The position numbers were made by a program, and so were the translations under genes. From positions 372,001 to 436,000 of the forward strand of contig NZ_OZ060389.1 in NCBI RefSeq assembly GCF_964059005.1: a stretch of DNA of 64,000 nucleotides, written 5' to 3'. This DNA comes from Buchnera aphidicola (Thelaxes suberi) (GTDB lineage: Bacteria; Pseudomonadota; Gammaproteobacteria; Enterobacterales; Enterobacteriaceae). This document shows positions 29,016 through 39,072 of the stretch, piece after piece. Below the pieces are notes generated by a model. That model made no database searches, was not told the origin of the DNA, and worked only from the letters and a program-made list of their open reading frames with translations. The first letter of the stretch is position 1, and each line of letters opens with the position of its first letter.

Positions 29016-30158
29016 ATGCTAACAATGAATGAATTAAATTTAAATAATAAACGAGTATTAATTCGATTAGATTTAAATGTTCCAATTCATAATGGAAAAA
29101 TAACTTCTAATGCTCGTATAAAATCAGTATTACCTACTATACGAATGGCTTCACAAAAAAATGCAAAAGTTATTTTAATGTCTCATTTAGGTCAACCAAA
29201 AAAAGAACAATACGAAAAAAAATTTTCATTATGGCCAGTTTTTCAAGAACTACAAAACCAACTAAGTGAACTAAAATTACGTTTTACAGATAATTTTGAT
29301 GATGTTAATCATCTCGATAATGGAGAGATTTGTTTATTAGAAAATGTAAGATTTAATAAAGGGGAAACAAAAAATAGCACATCATTATCAAAGTTATATG
29401 CTAATTTATGTGATATTTTTGTTATGGATGCTTTTGGAAGTGCTCATAGAATACATTCTTCAACATATGGAGTAGCTATGTTTGCACGAATAAAATGTGC
29501 CGGTCCTTTATTAATTAATGAAATTAATATTTTAGAAAAAGCTTTAACAAACCCAAAAAGACCTATGGTTGCTATTGTAGGAGGCGCAAAAATTTCTACC
29601 AAATTTAATATTTTACATTCTCTAAAAAATATTGCAGATACAATTATTGTAGGAGGTGGTATAGCCAATACATTTATCGCTGTTAATAATGAAGTAGGAA
29701 AATCACTTTGTGAAAAAGAATATATTACAGAAGCGAAAAAAATTTTAATGACAAATAAAATCATTATTCCAATCGATTCACGTGTCAGCACTAGCTTTAA
29801 TAAAGATTCTGTTGCAATATTAAAAAATATCGATGATATTAATCTTAACGAAGAAATTATGGATATCGGAATACAATCAGAAAAAAACATAACTAAAATA
29901 ATTCTCAACGCAAAAACAATTCTTTGGAATGGACCTTTGGGTGTATTTGAATTTCCTAATTTTTCTCATGGAACAAAAGCTTTAGCTAAAGCTGTATCTA
30001 AAAGCGCAGGTTTTTCGATAGCTGGAGGAGGTGATACTATTAATGCAATTGAAAAATTTCAAGTTAAAAAAAATATATCTTATATATCAACTGGAGGTGG
30101 ATCGTTTTTAAAATTTTTAGAAAAAAAAACTTTACCATGCATCGATATTTTAAAATAA
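29016..30158 (+). CDS. pgk: Phosphoglycerate kinase
   Basis: Pgk makes ATP and 3-phosphoglycerate from 1,3-bisphosphoglycerate in glycolysis. The 380 residues (E. coli 387) show RVLIRLDLNVPIHNGKI, MSHLGQPKKE, LLENVRFNKGE and DAFGSAHRIHSST. The nucleotide-binding VGGAKISTK, NGPLGVFEFPNF and AGGGDTINAI and STGGGSFLKFLE are also present. It is followed by fba and mscS as in E. coli (epd-pgk-fbaA-mscS); epd is absent here. AGG lies upstream of the start (CACAGGTAAAC). Confidence 0.97.
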   Translation: MLTMNELNLNNKRVLIRLDLNVPIHNGKITSNARIKSVLPTIRMASQKNAKVILMSHLGQPKKEQYEKKFSLWPVFQELQNQLSELKLRFTDNFDDVNHLDNGEICLLENVRFNKGETKNSTSLSKLYANLCDIFVMDAFGSAHRIHSSTYGVAMFARIKCAGPLLINEINILEKALTNPKRPMVAIVGGAKISTKFNILHSLKNIADTIIVGGGIANTFIAVNNEVGKSLCEKEYITEAKKILMTNKIIIPIDSRVSTSFNKDSVAILKNIDDINLNEEIMDIGIQSEKNITKIILNAKTILWNGPLGVFEFPNFSHGTKALAKAVSKSAGFSIAGGGDTINAIEKFQVKKNISYISTGGGSFLKFLEKKTLPCIDILK

Positions 30159-30219
30159 ACTAATTAAAATTGTTATTAATTGTTTTTTTTACAAACATAA
30201 AAATAGGAAAATAATTGAT

Positions 30220-31308
30220 ATGAGTAATATTCTAAAACATATAAATCCTGGCATAATTTTTGGAAAAGATATAAAAAAAATTTTTTATTTAGCAAAAAAA
30301 AATAAATTTGCTATACCAGCTGTTAACTGTATAGGAACTGATTCTATTAACGCTGTATTGTCTGCAGCATATGAAGCTCAATCTCCTGTAATCATTCAAT
30401 TTTCATACAGCGGAGCTGGTTTTATGGCTGGAAATAAGATTAATAATATTTATCATCATAATGAACATAAAAATTCTATTACAGGAGCAATAGCAGCCGC
30501 AGAATACGTTAACCATTTAGCTAGTCATTATAAAATACCAGTGATATTACATACCGATCATTGTCATAAAGAAATTTTACCTTGGATCGATCATTTAATC
30601 ATAGAAGGAAATAAAAAATTTCAAAAAACGGGTAAACCTCTTTTTTCTTCACATATGATTGATTTATCCAAAGAAAAGATAAAAGATAACATATCTGTAT
30701 GTAAAAAATACATTAAAAAAATGTCCAAAATAGACATGTTACTTGAAATAGAACTAGGTTGTACTGGTGGAGAAGAAGATGGTATAGATAATACATCTAT
30801 GAATAAAGAATTGCTATATACTTCTCCTGAAGAAGTGAATTATGCTTATGAAAATCTTATCTCTATAAGTAATAACTTTACTATCGCAGCAGCATTTGGA
30901 AATGTTCATGGTGTTTATAAAACAGGTAGCATTTGTTTGAAACCAGAAATATTAAAAAAATCTCAATTATATATTAGTCAAAAACATCATTTAAAGAAAA
31001 ATCCAATTGATTTTGTTTTTCATGGAAGTTCTGGATCTTATCATGATGATATTAAAAAATCTATTTCTTACGGAGTTGTTAAAATAAATATTGATACTGA
31101 CATACAATGGGCTTCTTGGTCAGGTGTATTACAATTTTATAAAAAAAATCAGGATTATTTGCATAGTCAATTAGGTAATAAAAAAGGACAAGATATACCT
31201 AATAAAAAATACTACGATCCTAGATCGTGGATTACCTATTCTCAACAATCTATAAAAAAACGCTTAATTCAATCTTTTAAAGATTTTAATTCTTTTAATA
31301 CATTATAA
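30220..31308 (+). CDS. fbaA: Fructose-bisphosphate aldolase, class II
   Basis: This zinc-dependent aldolase interconverts fructose 1,6-bisphosphate with the two triose phosphates. The 362 residues (E. coli 359) include FAIPAVNCIGTDSINAVL, the zinc and catalytic segment LHTDHCHKEILPWID, EIELGCTGGEEDG and FGNVHGVY. FVFHGSSGS and KINIDTDIQWA complete the active site. A ribosome-binding AGGAAA precedes the ATG. It lies 61 bases after pgk, presumably on the same transcript. Confidence 0.97.
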   Translation: MSNILKHINPGIIFGKDIKKIFYLAKKNKFAIPAVNCIGTDSINAVLSAAYEAQSPVIIQFSYSGAGFMAGNKINNIYHHNEHKNSITGAIAAAEYVNHLASHYKIPVILHTDHCHKEILPWIDHLIIEGNKKFQKTGKPLFSSHMIDLSKEKIKDNISVCKKYIKKMSKIDMLLEIELGCTGGEEDGIDNTSMNKELLYTSPEEVNYAYENLISISNNFTIAAAFGNVHGVYKTGSICLKPEILKKSQLYISQKHHLKKNPIDFVFHGSSGSYHDDIKKSISYGVVKINIDTDIQWASWSGVLQFYKKNQDYLHSQLGNKKGQDIPNKKYYDPRSWITYSQQSIKKRLIQSFKDFNSFNTL

Positions 31309-31393
31309 ATATAAATATTTTAAATATTTATTATTTAATAAATTAATAATAATTAATTAATAATTTTATTATACTTACACAATAGGAAGAACA

Positions 31394-32254
31394 ATGGAAG
31401 AACTTAATATTGTAGAAGACATTGGATTTATAAGTAGTTGGTTTAGTAAAAATCAGTCTGTTGTTTTAAGTTATTTTGTACACTTTACTACCGCAATGAC
31501 TGTTTTAATTACTGGAAGTTTTTTATCCGGATCTTGTTCAGAAGGCATTAATAATATTTTTTCTGATAAACAAATTGATAGCACTATAACCGGATTTGTT
31601 TCTACTTTATCTAAATATGTAATTATCACTATTACATTAATTATTACTTTAGGGTGTTTAGGAGTACAAACTAATTCTGTAATTGCAATACTTGGAGCAG
31701 CAGGTATGGCAATTGGTTTGGCTTTACAAGGATCTTTATCTAATTTTGCAGCAGGCGTGATGTTAGTAACATTACGACCATTAAAAACAGGAGAATACAT
31801 AGACTTAGGAGGTGTTTCAGGTACAGTAATGAGTATTCATATATTCTACACCACTCTAAAAACATTAGATGGTAAGATTATCGTTGTGCCTAATGGAAAA
31901 ATTATTTCGGGAAATATTATAAATTATTCTAGAGAACCAGCGCGAAGAAATGAATTTGCAATTAATGTCTCTTATCAAAGTGATATAGACTTAGTAATTA
32001 AAGTGCTTCAAGAAGTACTACAAAATGAAGATCGAGTAATTAAAAATAGAGATATGACTGTAGGTTTAAGTGAATTTGGTCCTTGTTCAATAAATTTTGT
32101 TGTAAGATGCTGGAGTAAAACAGAAGAACTAAATACAGTATACTGGGATTTAATGTTACAATTCAAAAAAGCATTAGATCAAAATAACATTAATATTCCA
32201 TTTCCTCAGATGGATATTCGATTTTATAAAGGAAAACCAGAACAATTTAATTAA
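31394..32254 (+). CDS. mscS: Small-conductance mechanosensitive channel MscS (YggB)
   Basis: MscS opens under membrane tension to release osmolytes. The length of 286 residues equals E. coli MscS. Three transmembrane helices precede the pore-lining TM3 region LGAAGMAIGLALQGSLSNFAAGVML, here seen as LGAAGMAIGLALQGSLSNFA with its glycine/alanine packing. The cytoplasmic beta domain (LRPLKTGEYIDLGGVSGTV, VPNGKIISGNIINYS) and the end PFPQMDIRFYK are conserved. Position after fbaA matches E. coli. The ATG has an AGGA site (AATAGGAAGAACA). Confidence 0.96.
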   Translation: MEELNIVEDIGFISSWFSKNQSVVLSYFVHFTTAMTVLITGSFLSGSCSEGINNIFSDKQIDSTITGFVSTLSKYVIITITLIITLGCLGVQTNSVIAILGAAGMAIGLALQGSLSNFAAGVMLVTLRPLKTGEYIDLGGVSGTVMSIHIFYTTLKTLDGKIIVVPNGKIISGNIINYSREPARRNEFAINVSYQSDIDLVIKVLQEVLQNEDRVIKNRDMTVGLSEFGPCSINFVVRCWSKTEELNTVYWDLMLQFKKALDQNNINIPFPQMDIRFYKGKPEQFN

Positions 32255-32273
32255 ATTTAAAAAAATATTATTT

Positions 32274-35200
32274 ATGTTAAAAATATATGAATTTAATCAA
32301 TTAGAACAATTATTTGAAACAAATTGTAAAATTATTAAAAAAAAAAATAACGATTTTTTTGAGCCTGAAATATTTTTAATTAATAAGAATATTTTTCTTT
32401 CTCAATGGTTAAAAATCAATTTTGCAAAAAAAAATAGCATATGCGCGAATTATTATATTCAAAACATAGAAAAATTTTTTTATAAATTTTTAAAAAAAAT
32501 ATTACCAAAAAATCATTTTTACTTTCAATTATATTCTTCCTGTTTAATATGGAAGATTATGCAAATTAATGACTTAGATTGTTTTCCTCAATCATTACGC
32601 AATAATAATACAGCATTGAAAAAATACGAAATTGCTGTATCAATGTCTGTATTATTAAAAAAATATTTTTTACATCATAGTAATTGGAATACAGAATGGT
32701 TTTTAGAAAAAAAATTACATTTTTTAAATAATCAATATACATGGCAAAAAAAAATATGGAATAAAATTATTTTTAATAATCTAAATATAAAAAAAATAAA
32801 TAATAAAAATTATAACATATTGAAATTTATTTTTAAAAAAATACGATATCTGTTCAAAACAAATAAAAAAATTATTCCGAAAAGAATTTTTATATATGAT
32901 ATCTGTTGTTTATCTCCTTTTTATATCAATATAATAAAAATATTAAGTTTATATTCAAAAATTTTTATTTTTTATGTAAATATACATATTTATAATTTAA
33001 TATATAAAAAAAATTTAATACCGATTAAAAATATTGCTCATAATAATAAAAAAAAAAAAATAAAATCTAATGATTGGAATAACTATTTTTTTTATTTCGA
33101 AAAAATTATTAATAATAATATCCAAAAAAAATATTTTAAACTTACAACATTTAAAAATAATAATTTGCTTAATTTTTTAAAAAATGAAATTTTAAAAAAT
33201 GATATCTTTTATCATACAAAAAAAGAAAAAAAATTTGATTTTATATATAACGATCAATCAGTATCAATTCATTCCTGCATTAACATTAGAAAAGAAGTAG
33301 AAGTAGTTTTTAAAGAAATATTATATAAGATTAAAAAAAATAATAAATTAAATCCGCAAGATATCTTAATTTTTGTAAAAAATATCGATGAATATAAACC
33401 ATATATTACATCAATATTTAATTCCTATGATAAAAAAAAATATATACCTTTCATCATTATTACAAAAAAACAAAAAATAAATGACTCAATAATTAAATTT
33501 TTTAAAAAAATTTTATTATTAAATAATAGTAGAATTACATTAAAAGAAATATTTGAAATGATACAATTTAAATTTATTCATACAAAATTTTCTTTAAAAA
33601 CTGAAGAAATAATGTTATTTAAAAAATGGAGTAAAAAAATCAATATTAAATGGGGGTATGATAAAAATCATTTTATTGATTTAAAAATGGAAAAATGTAA
33701 TGTTGAAAATACATGGAAACATGGAATTAAAAGGATGTTGCTAGGAACATCAGTGCACAAAACAAGTAAACCATGGAAAAATATTCTTCCGTCTATTTAT
33801 CATACATATGATTTCATGCATATAATTAGTGTGTTTACAGAATTTATATGTCTTGTTAATCAATGGAGAAAAAAGCTTTTAACGTCAAAACCATTAAAAT
33901 CATGGAACAAAATATGTGATTTAATTATAGACCAATTTTTTAATACAAATGATTATGATATCAATCAAATAATTAATAATATTAAAATAAAATGGAAAAA
34001 AATTTTTCCAGAAATAATACAAAAAGAATATAAAAAAAAAATAAGCATTAAAATAATATATGCAGAATTTAAACGTCAATTTAAAAATAGATTACCTAAA
34101 AAAAATCTTTTTTCTAATTCAATAATTTTTTCTGATTTTAACTATTTTGAAAATATACCGTTTAAAATGATCGGAATACTAGGATATAATTCTGATATCT
34201 TACATCCAATAATTCAAAATAAATTAGATTTAACACAATATAATTTAAACATATCAGATATATGTTCTAATAATAAAGAAAAGAAACGTTTCTTAAACAT
34301 AATTACTGCAAGTAAAGATTTTTTATACCTGAGTTTTATTAATAGTAATGTTCATGATGTATCAATGTCTACAGCTTCTCCTTTAATTATGCATATAATA
34401 GATTATCTTTCAAATAATATTAATTTTCCTCAACAAACAAAAATAAAAAAAAATAAAGAAACAATCAAACAATTCATTATTAAAAAATTATGTACATTTC
34501 ATAACAATGATGTATTAATTACTGATTATATTAATGATTATATGTTAATACGTAAAAACATAGAAAAAATAGAAAATAATATTAAAACTATTTGTAATAA
34601 TGATAACAAAATATTCAATAATAATAGTATTAATATACTAACATTAATAAATTTTTGGAAAAATCCAATTAAATTTTATTTTAATAAAATTATTAATGTT
34701 AATTTCAATAGTTATGCAACTAATATAATAGAATCTGAACCATTCACAATTGATCATTTAAATAAGTATAAAATCAATAAAAAAATTTTTAGTTTTATAT
34801 TAAAAAAAAAAAATACAAAAGAATTATTAATCTTTTATAAAAGAACTGGAATTATTCCACATGGTCATCTAGGTAATATTTTATTCAATCAACAAATTAA
34901 AATTGTACAACAATTAGTCCAAAATTTTTTAAATATTGACAATGTCGTGATAAAAAAAACTGTTAATTTTAATATTAATAATATTAATGTATTTGGAAAG
35001 TATTATTTAGGAACAAATACAGGAATAATAATGTGGAAACCATCACTATTAAGATATGTAGATCAAATATCATTATGGATATACCACATAATATACTGCT
35101 ATTTGGGAGGGAGAAATAATAGTTTTATTATAGGAACACAAAATTCTTTTTATGGGTTTTATAATATTAGTTATAACCAAGCAAAAAAATATCTTATTGA

Positions 35201-35528
35201 ATATATTCAAGGGTATTATGAAGGATTAAATGATCCCGTGTATTTGATACAATCAGGTTATGAATGGATAACAAATTGTTTTGATAAGTCTTCACTTACA
35301 ATATCAAACAAAAAAATAAATGTTGCTTTTAAAAAATGTTTACAAACATGGAATGGTAACAATTTTATAAAAGGAGAAAAAAAAGACAATTATATTAATA
35401 AAATTATATTAGATTTAAATCAAAAAAACAGGGATAAAATCTATATGACAACAGAAAAATGGATTTTACCAATTTTAAAAAATAAAATATGGAAGTTACC
35501 TATAAAGAAAATTAATAATAAATCATAA
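32274..35528 (+). CDS. recC: Exodeoxyribonuclease V gamma subunit (RecC)
   Basis: RecC is the Chi-recognising scaffold of the RecBCD helicase-nuclease, which processes double-strand breaks. The 1084 residues (E. coli 1122) are very diverged and Lys/Asn-rich, but family segments remain: IFLSQWLKINFAKK, SIHSCINIRKEVEVVFKEI, DILIFVKNIDEYKPYI, GIIPHGHLGNILF and YIQGYYEGLNDPVYL. Order recC-recB-recD-argA matches E. coli with ptrA deleted. The gene contains an A13 run (33048-33060) and an A11 run in frame, where polymerase slippage could produce some out-of-frame transcripts. The ORF is nevertheless unbroken. Confidence 0.93.
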   Translation: MLKIYEFNQLEQLFETNCKIIKKKNNDFFEPEIFLINKNIFLSQWLKINFAKKNSICANYYIQNIEKFFYKFLKKILPKNHFYFQLYSSCLIWKIMQINDLDCFPQSLRNNNTALKKYEIAVSMSVLLKKYFLHHSNWNTEWFLEKKLHFLNNQYTWQKKIWNKIIFNNLNIKKINNKNYNILKFIFKKIRYLFKTNKKIIPKRIFIYDICCLSPFYINIIKILSLYSKIFIFYVNIHIYNLIYKKNLIPIKNIAHNNKKKKIKSNDWNNYFFYFEKIINNNIQKKYFKLTTFKNNNLLNFLKNEILKNDIFYHTKKEKKFDFIYNDQSVSIHSCINIRKEVEVVFKEILYKIKKNNKLNPQDILIFVKNIDEYKPYITSIFNSYDKKKYIPFIIITKKQKINDSIIKFFKKILLLNNSRITLKEIFEMIQFKFIHTKFSLKTEEIMLFKKWSKKINIKWGYDKNHFIDLKMEKCNVENTWKHGIKRMLLGTSVHKTSKPWKNILPSIYHTYDFMHIISVFTEFICLVNQWRKKLLTSKPLKSWNKICDLIIDQFFNTNDYDINQIINNIKIKWKKIFPEIIQKEYKKKISIKIIYAEFKRQFKNRLPKKNLFSNSIIFSDFNYFENIPFKMIGILGYNSDILHPIIQNKLDLTQYNLNISDICSNNKEKKRFLNIITASKDFLYLSFINSNVHDVSMSTASPLIMHIIDYLSNNINFPQQTKIKKNKETIKQFIIKKLCTFHNNDVLITDYINDYMLIRKNIEKIENNIKTICNNDNKIFNNNSINILTLINFWKNPIKFYFNKIINVNFNSYATNIIESEPFTIDHLNKYKINKKIFSFILKKKNTKELLIFYKRTGIIPHGHLGNILFNQQIKIVQQLVQNFLNIDNVVIKKTVNFNINNINVFGKYYLGTNTGIIMWKPSLLRYVDQISLWIYHIIYCYLGGRNNSFIIGTQNSFYGFYNISYNQAKKYLIEYIQGYYEGLNDPVYLIQSGYEWITNCFDKSSLTISNKKINVAFKKCLQTWNGNNFIKGEKKDNYINKIILDLNQKNRDKIYMTTEKWILPILKNKIWKLPIKKINNKS
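33048..33060 (+). repeat. A13 homopolymer within recC coding sequence
   Basis: Thirteen consecutive A residues encode a lysine stretch in recC. The frame continues correctly through it. It is a candidate slippage site of the sort described for poly(A) tracts in Buchnera. Confidence 0.8.
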
Positions 35529-35537
35529 AAATAAAAT

Positions 35538-38500
35538 ATGAAAAACATAATACCATTAAAATTAAATATACTAAATAGCCCAATTAAAAATTATACCTTA
35601 ATTGAAGCTTCTGCTGGAACTGGAAAAACGTTTAGTATAGCATTAATATATGTCAGAATTATTTTACAAATTAATATTAATAAAAATAAAATTCCCAATA
35701 ACAGTATCTATTCAAAAATTTTATTATTAACATATACCAATCAAGCAGTATTAGAATTACAAAAAAAAATTTTTAATATTATTCATGAATTAAAAAAAGC
35801 TTTAATTACAAAAAAAACAAAAAAAAAATATATAAAAAATTTTTTTAAATATATTCATAATACACAAGACACTATTAATCTTTTACAAAAAATAGAAAAT
35901 CACTTTCATAACATCTCTTTATTCACTATACATTCTTTTTTTTTAAAAATTATTAAAGAAAATCACTATTTATTTAACCAAATAAACAATTTTTCTATTA
36001 CAAATAATATAAAAAAAATATATTTAAACGCTACTTACGATTTTTGGAGACAATATTGTTATACGTTACCTTATGATATTATGAAAATAATTTATTCATA
36101 TTGTAAAAATCCTGAAGATCTTTTATTAAAAATTTATCCATTAATTCAGAATTCATCTAACTTTTTTAAGTTATCAAAGAAAAATAGTAATGCGTTATTA
36201 ATTCATAAACATTTTACCTTAATTAAAAAAATTCAATATTTTAAAAAATATTTGTCTGGTAAAATTAATCAAATTAAGGTAATAATTCAAAAAATAGTAC
36301 ATAAAAAAAATAATATTATATCTAATAAAATATTATCTTGGATTAATGATGAAACAAAAGACTATTTTATTCCCAAAGAAATATTGCATATACAATTAAT
36401 ATTATTAAAAAGTTATTCATTAAAAAAAGAAAAAGAATGTAAGATTCTATTACATAAATTTATTGATTTTAATAAAAATAATTTTTCAATTAAAAAAGAT
36501 TTTTTATCTTATGCTGTAAATAATATAAAAAAAAATATAAAAAAAATAAAAATTAATGAAAGTCAATTTGAGTTTGATGATTTAATTAATTTTATTTATA
36601 AAAAAATTGTAATCAAAAAAAATTACAGTTTAATGAATACTATTAGAAATTCTTTTCCTATAGCAATTATAGATGAATGTCAAGATATTGATAAAAAATC
36701 AAATGATATTTTTTTTAAAATATATAATAAACAAAAAAATCTTTCAATAATTTTAATAGGTGATCCTAAACAAACAATATACGAATTTAGAGGTGCAAAT
36801 CTTAGTTTATATCAAAAATATAAAAAGGATATTCATCAACAATATTTTTTAAATACTAACTGGCGTTCATCACCTGAAATTACTAAAAATATTAATTTTG
36901 TTTTTTCTTTAAACAAAAATTCATTTTTAAATAAATATATTACATATAAAAAAATATTAACTCCTAAAATTAATTATAAAATGTTTTTTAAAATAAAAAA
37001 CATTGTACAACCTGCATTCCGTATATTTTTTAATAATCAAATAGATTCAATTAGTTTACAGGATTATTATGATTGGAGTAGTAAACAATGCGCTGAAGAC
37101 ATTTATTTTTTAATGCAACAAATTCAACAAAATACTGCTAAAATATTTATTCAAAACAAAGAACGCTTACTTTCTATTCAGGATATTACTATTTTAGTAC
37201 GAAACAAAAATGAAGCATTAATAATTGAAAATGCATTAAAAAAAAAATATATAGATTCTTATTACTGCTCTAATCAAAAAAGTATTTTTAATACACAAGA
37301 AGCTGAAGATATTCTAATAATATTAGAATCATTATTATCTATTAATAAAGAAAAAGATTTAAATAAATTATTATTAACAAGATTAATTCATATTACAGAT
37401 ATTTATTCTTTACAAAAAATAAATAATAATAAAAAAATAATTATATTAAACTTACTACATCAATATTTAAAAATTTGGAATAAAAGCGGATTTTTAAATT
37501 TAATTAAATATTTAATTAATAAAAACATACATAATAATAATATATTAATTACACCTGAATCAATTACTAACTATTTACATCTCGGTGAGATTATAGACAA
37601 AAAAAATACTCAAATAAATAAAAAAAATATGATTTTGTCTTGGTTACAAGACAAAATGATTAATAAACAACAAATTAATAATTTATTTTATTTTACAAGA
37701 AATTATATTAATACTAATTCTTTAAAAATTATCAGTATTCATCAATCCAAAGGTTTAGAATTTCCATTAATATGGATACCTTTTTCATCAAGCTATTCAA
37801 AAAATAAAATTTATTCTTTGAATAGATCTTCTTCTGATTTAAATATTTTTTTAAAAAAACGATATTTAAATCAAAAAAATCAACTACAAAAAAATATGTC
37901 TGAAGAAATTAGACTATTATATGTTGCAATGACACGATCAATATTGCATTGTAGTTTTACTATTGCTCCTATTGCGGAAAAAAAAAACGATGTATATACT
38001 ACTTTTCATAAAAGCGGGCTTGGCTATTTAATCACCTCAGGAAAAAAAATTACAACAAATAATTTCAAAAAAAATATTCAAAAATTATTCAATAAACGAC
38101 CAGAAATAGAAATTTTTTATGGATTATGTTTTTTAAAAACAAAAAATACATTAAAAAATACATCAAATAATATTATACAAGAAATAAAAAATCTACCGAT
38201 ATTAAATACATCAAGAAAAAATTTTATAATAACTAGTTATTCAAATTTAATAAAAAAATACAATAAAAAAATATCATTTAATGATAATTCTTTAGAAGAA
38301 TACTGTGAAAATAACAAATATTTTTTACAAGAAAAGTTAAATAATAAGAATAAAATTGATTTTACTTTACAAAAAGGAATAAAAATTGGAAATTTAATAC
38401 ATAAAGCGTTAAAAATAATTAACTTTAATAAACCTGTCGATATAGATATAATATCTAATTTGCTTAAAAATGATTATTTACCTATAAAATGGATTGAAAA

Positions 38501-39053
38501 ATTACAATTATGGTTAAAAAATATTATTAATACTCCTTTAACTCCTCTATCTGTAACATTGAATAAATTAAATTCAAATAATTATATTAAAGAATTTGAA
38601 TTTTATATATCAGTTAAAAATAATTTAAATAATTCTGTGTTTAATAAATGTATTCAAAAAAATGATAAAATTTCTTTATTATCTTCACCTTTAAAATTTC
38701 ATTCTTTTTCAGGTATTATTACAGGATATATTGACTTAATTTTTAAAAAAAATAATAAATATTTTATTGTAGACTACAAATCCACTTGGTTAGGAGAATC
38801 TAATCAAGATTATAATCAAAAAAATATAGAAAAAAAAATGATACTTCATAGATATGATATACAATACCATATATATAGTATAGCATTACATAGATATTTA
38901 AAACAAAAAATCAATAATTATTCGATAAAAAAAAATTTTGGAGGAATTTTTTATCTATTTTTAAGAGCAATGCATCCAAATAATAAAAACCCTGGTATAT
39001 TTTTTATACCTCCTAACAAAAAATTAATTAATAATTTAAATATTATTTTATAA
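35538..39053 (+). CDS. recB: Exodeoxyribonuclease V beta subunit (RecB)
   Basis: RecB is the 3'-5' helicase and sole nuclease of RecBCD. The 1171 residues (E. coli 1180) have the superfamily 1 Walker A ASAGTGKT at residues 24-31, FDDLINFIYKK, the Walker B IIDECQDID, and LIGDPKQTIYEFRGA. The helicase motifs NWRSSPEIT, ISIHQSKGLEFP and LLYVAMTRS are also present. The C-terminal nuclease keeps its catalytic residues: D1066 in GYIDL, and D1079 and K1081 in VDYKS, nearly the same numbers as E. coli D1067, D1080 and K1082. It starts nine bases after recC, since ptrA is absent. Confidence 0.96.
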   Translation: MKNIIPLKLNILNSPIKNYTLIEASAGTGKTFSIALIYVRIILQININKNKIPNNSIYSKILLLTYTNQAVLELQKKIFNIIHELKKALITKKTKKKYIKNFFKYIHNTQDTINLLQKIENHFHNISLFTIHSFFLKIIKENHYLFNQINNFSITNNIKKIYLNATYDFWRQYCYTLPYDIMKIIYSYCKNPEDLLLKIYPLIQNSSNFFKLSKKNSNALLIHKHFTLIKKIQYFKKYLSGKINQIKVIIQKIVHKKNNIISNKILSWINDETKDYFIPKEILHIQLILLKSYSLKKEKECKILLHKFIDFNKNNFSIKKDFLSYAVNNIKKNIKKIKINESQFEFDDLINFIYKKIVIKKNYSLMNTIRNSFPIAIIDECQDIDKKSNDIFFKIYNKQKNLSIILIGDPKQTIYEFRGANLSLYQKYKKDIHQQYFLNTNWRSSPEITKNINFVFSLNKNSFLNKYITYKKILTPKINYKMFFKIKNIVQPAFRIFFNNQIDSISLQDYYDWSSKQCAEDIYFLMQQIQQNTAKIFIQNKERLLSIQDITILVRNKNEALIIENALKKKYIDSYYCSNQKSIFNTQEAEDILIILESLLSINKEKDLNKLLLTRLIHITDIYSLQKINNNKKIIILNLLHQYLKIWNKSGFLNLIKYLINKNIHNNNILITPESITNYLHLGEIIDKKNTQINKKNMILSWLQDKMINKQQINNLFYFTRNYINTNSLKIISIHQSKGLEFPLIWIPFSSSYSKNKIYSLNRSSSDLNIFLKKRYLNQKNQLQKNMSEEIRLLYVAMTRSILHCSFTIAPIAEKKNDVYTTFHKSGLGYLITSGKKITTNNFKKNIQKLFNKRPEIEIFYGLCFLKTKNTLKNTSNNIIQEIKNLPILNTSRKNFIITSYSNLIKKYNKKISFNDNSLEEYCENNKYFLQEKLNNKNKIDFTLQKGIKIGNLIHKALKIINFNKPVDIDIISNLLKNDYLPIKWIEKLQLWLKNIINTPLTPLSVTLNKLNSNNYIKEFEFYISVKNNLNNSVFNKCIQKNDKISLLSSPLKFHSFSGIITGYIDLIFKKNNKYFIVDYKSTWLGESNQDYNQKNIEKKMILHRYDIQYHIYSIALHRYLKQKINNYSIKKNFGGIFYLFLRAMHPNNKNPGIFFIPPNKKLINNLNIIL

Positions 39054-39072
39054 ATATCGAAAGTAAATAAAT

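Noticed and set aside
29444..29908. 154-codon minus-strand ORF
   Set aside because: It is entirely antisense to pgk, has hydrophobic shadow composition, and no homology was recognised.
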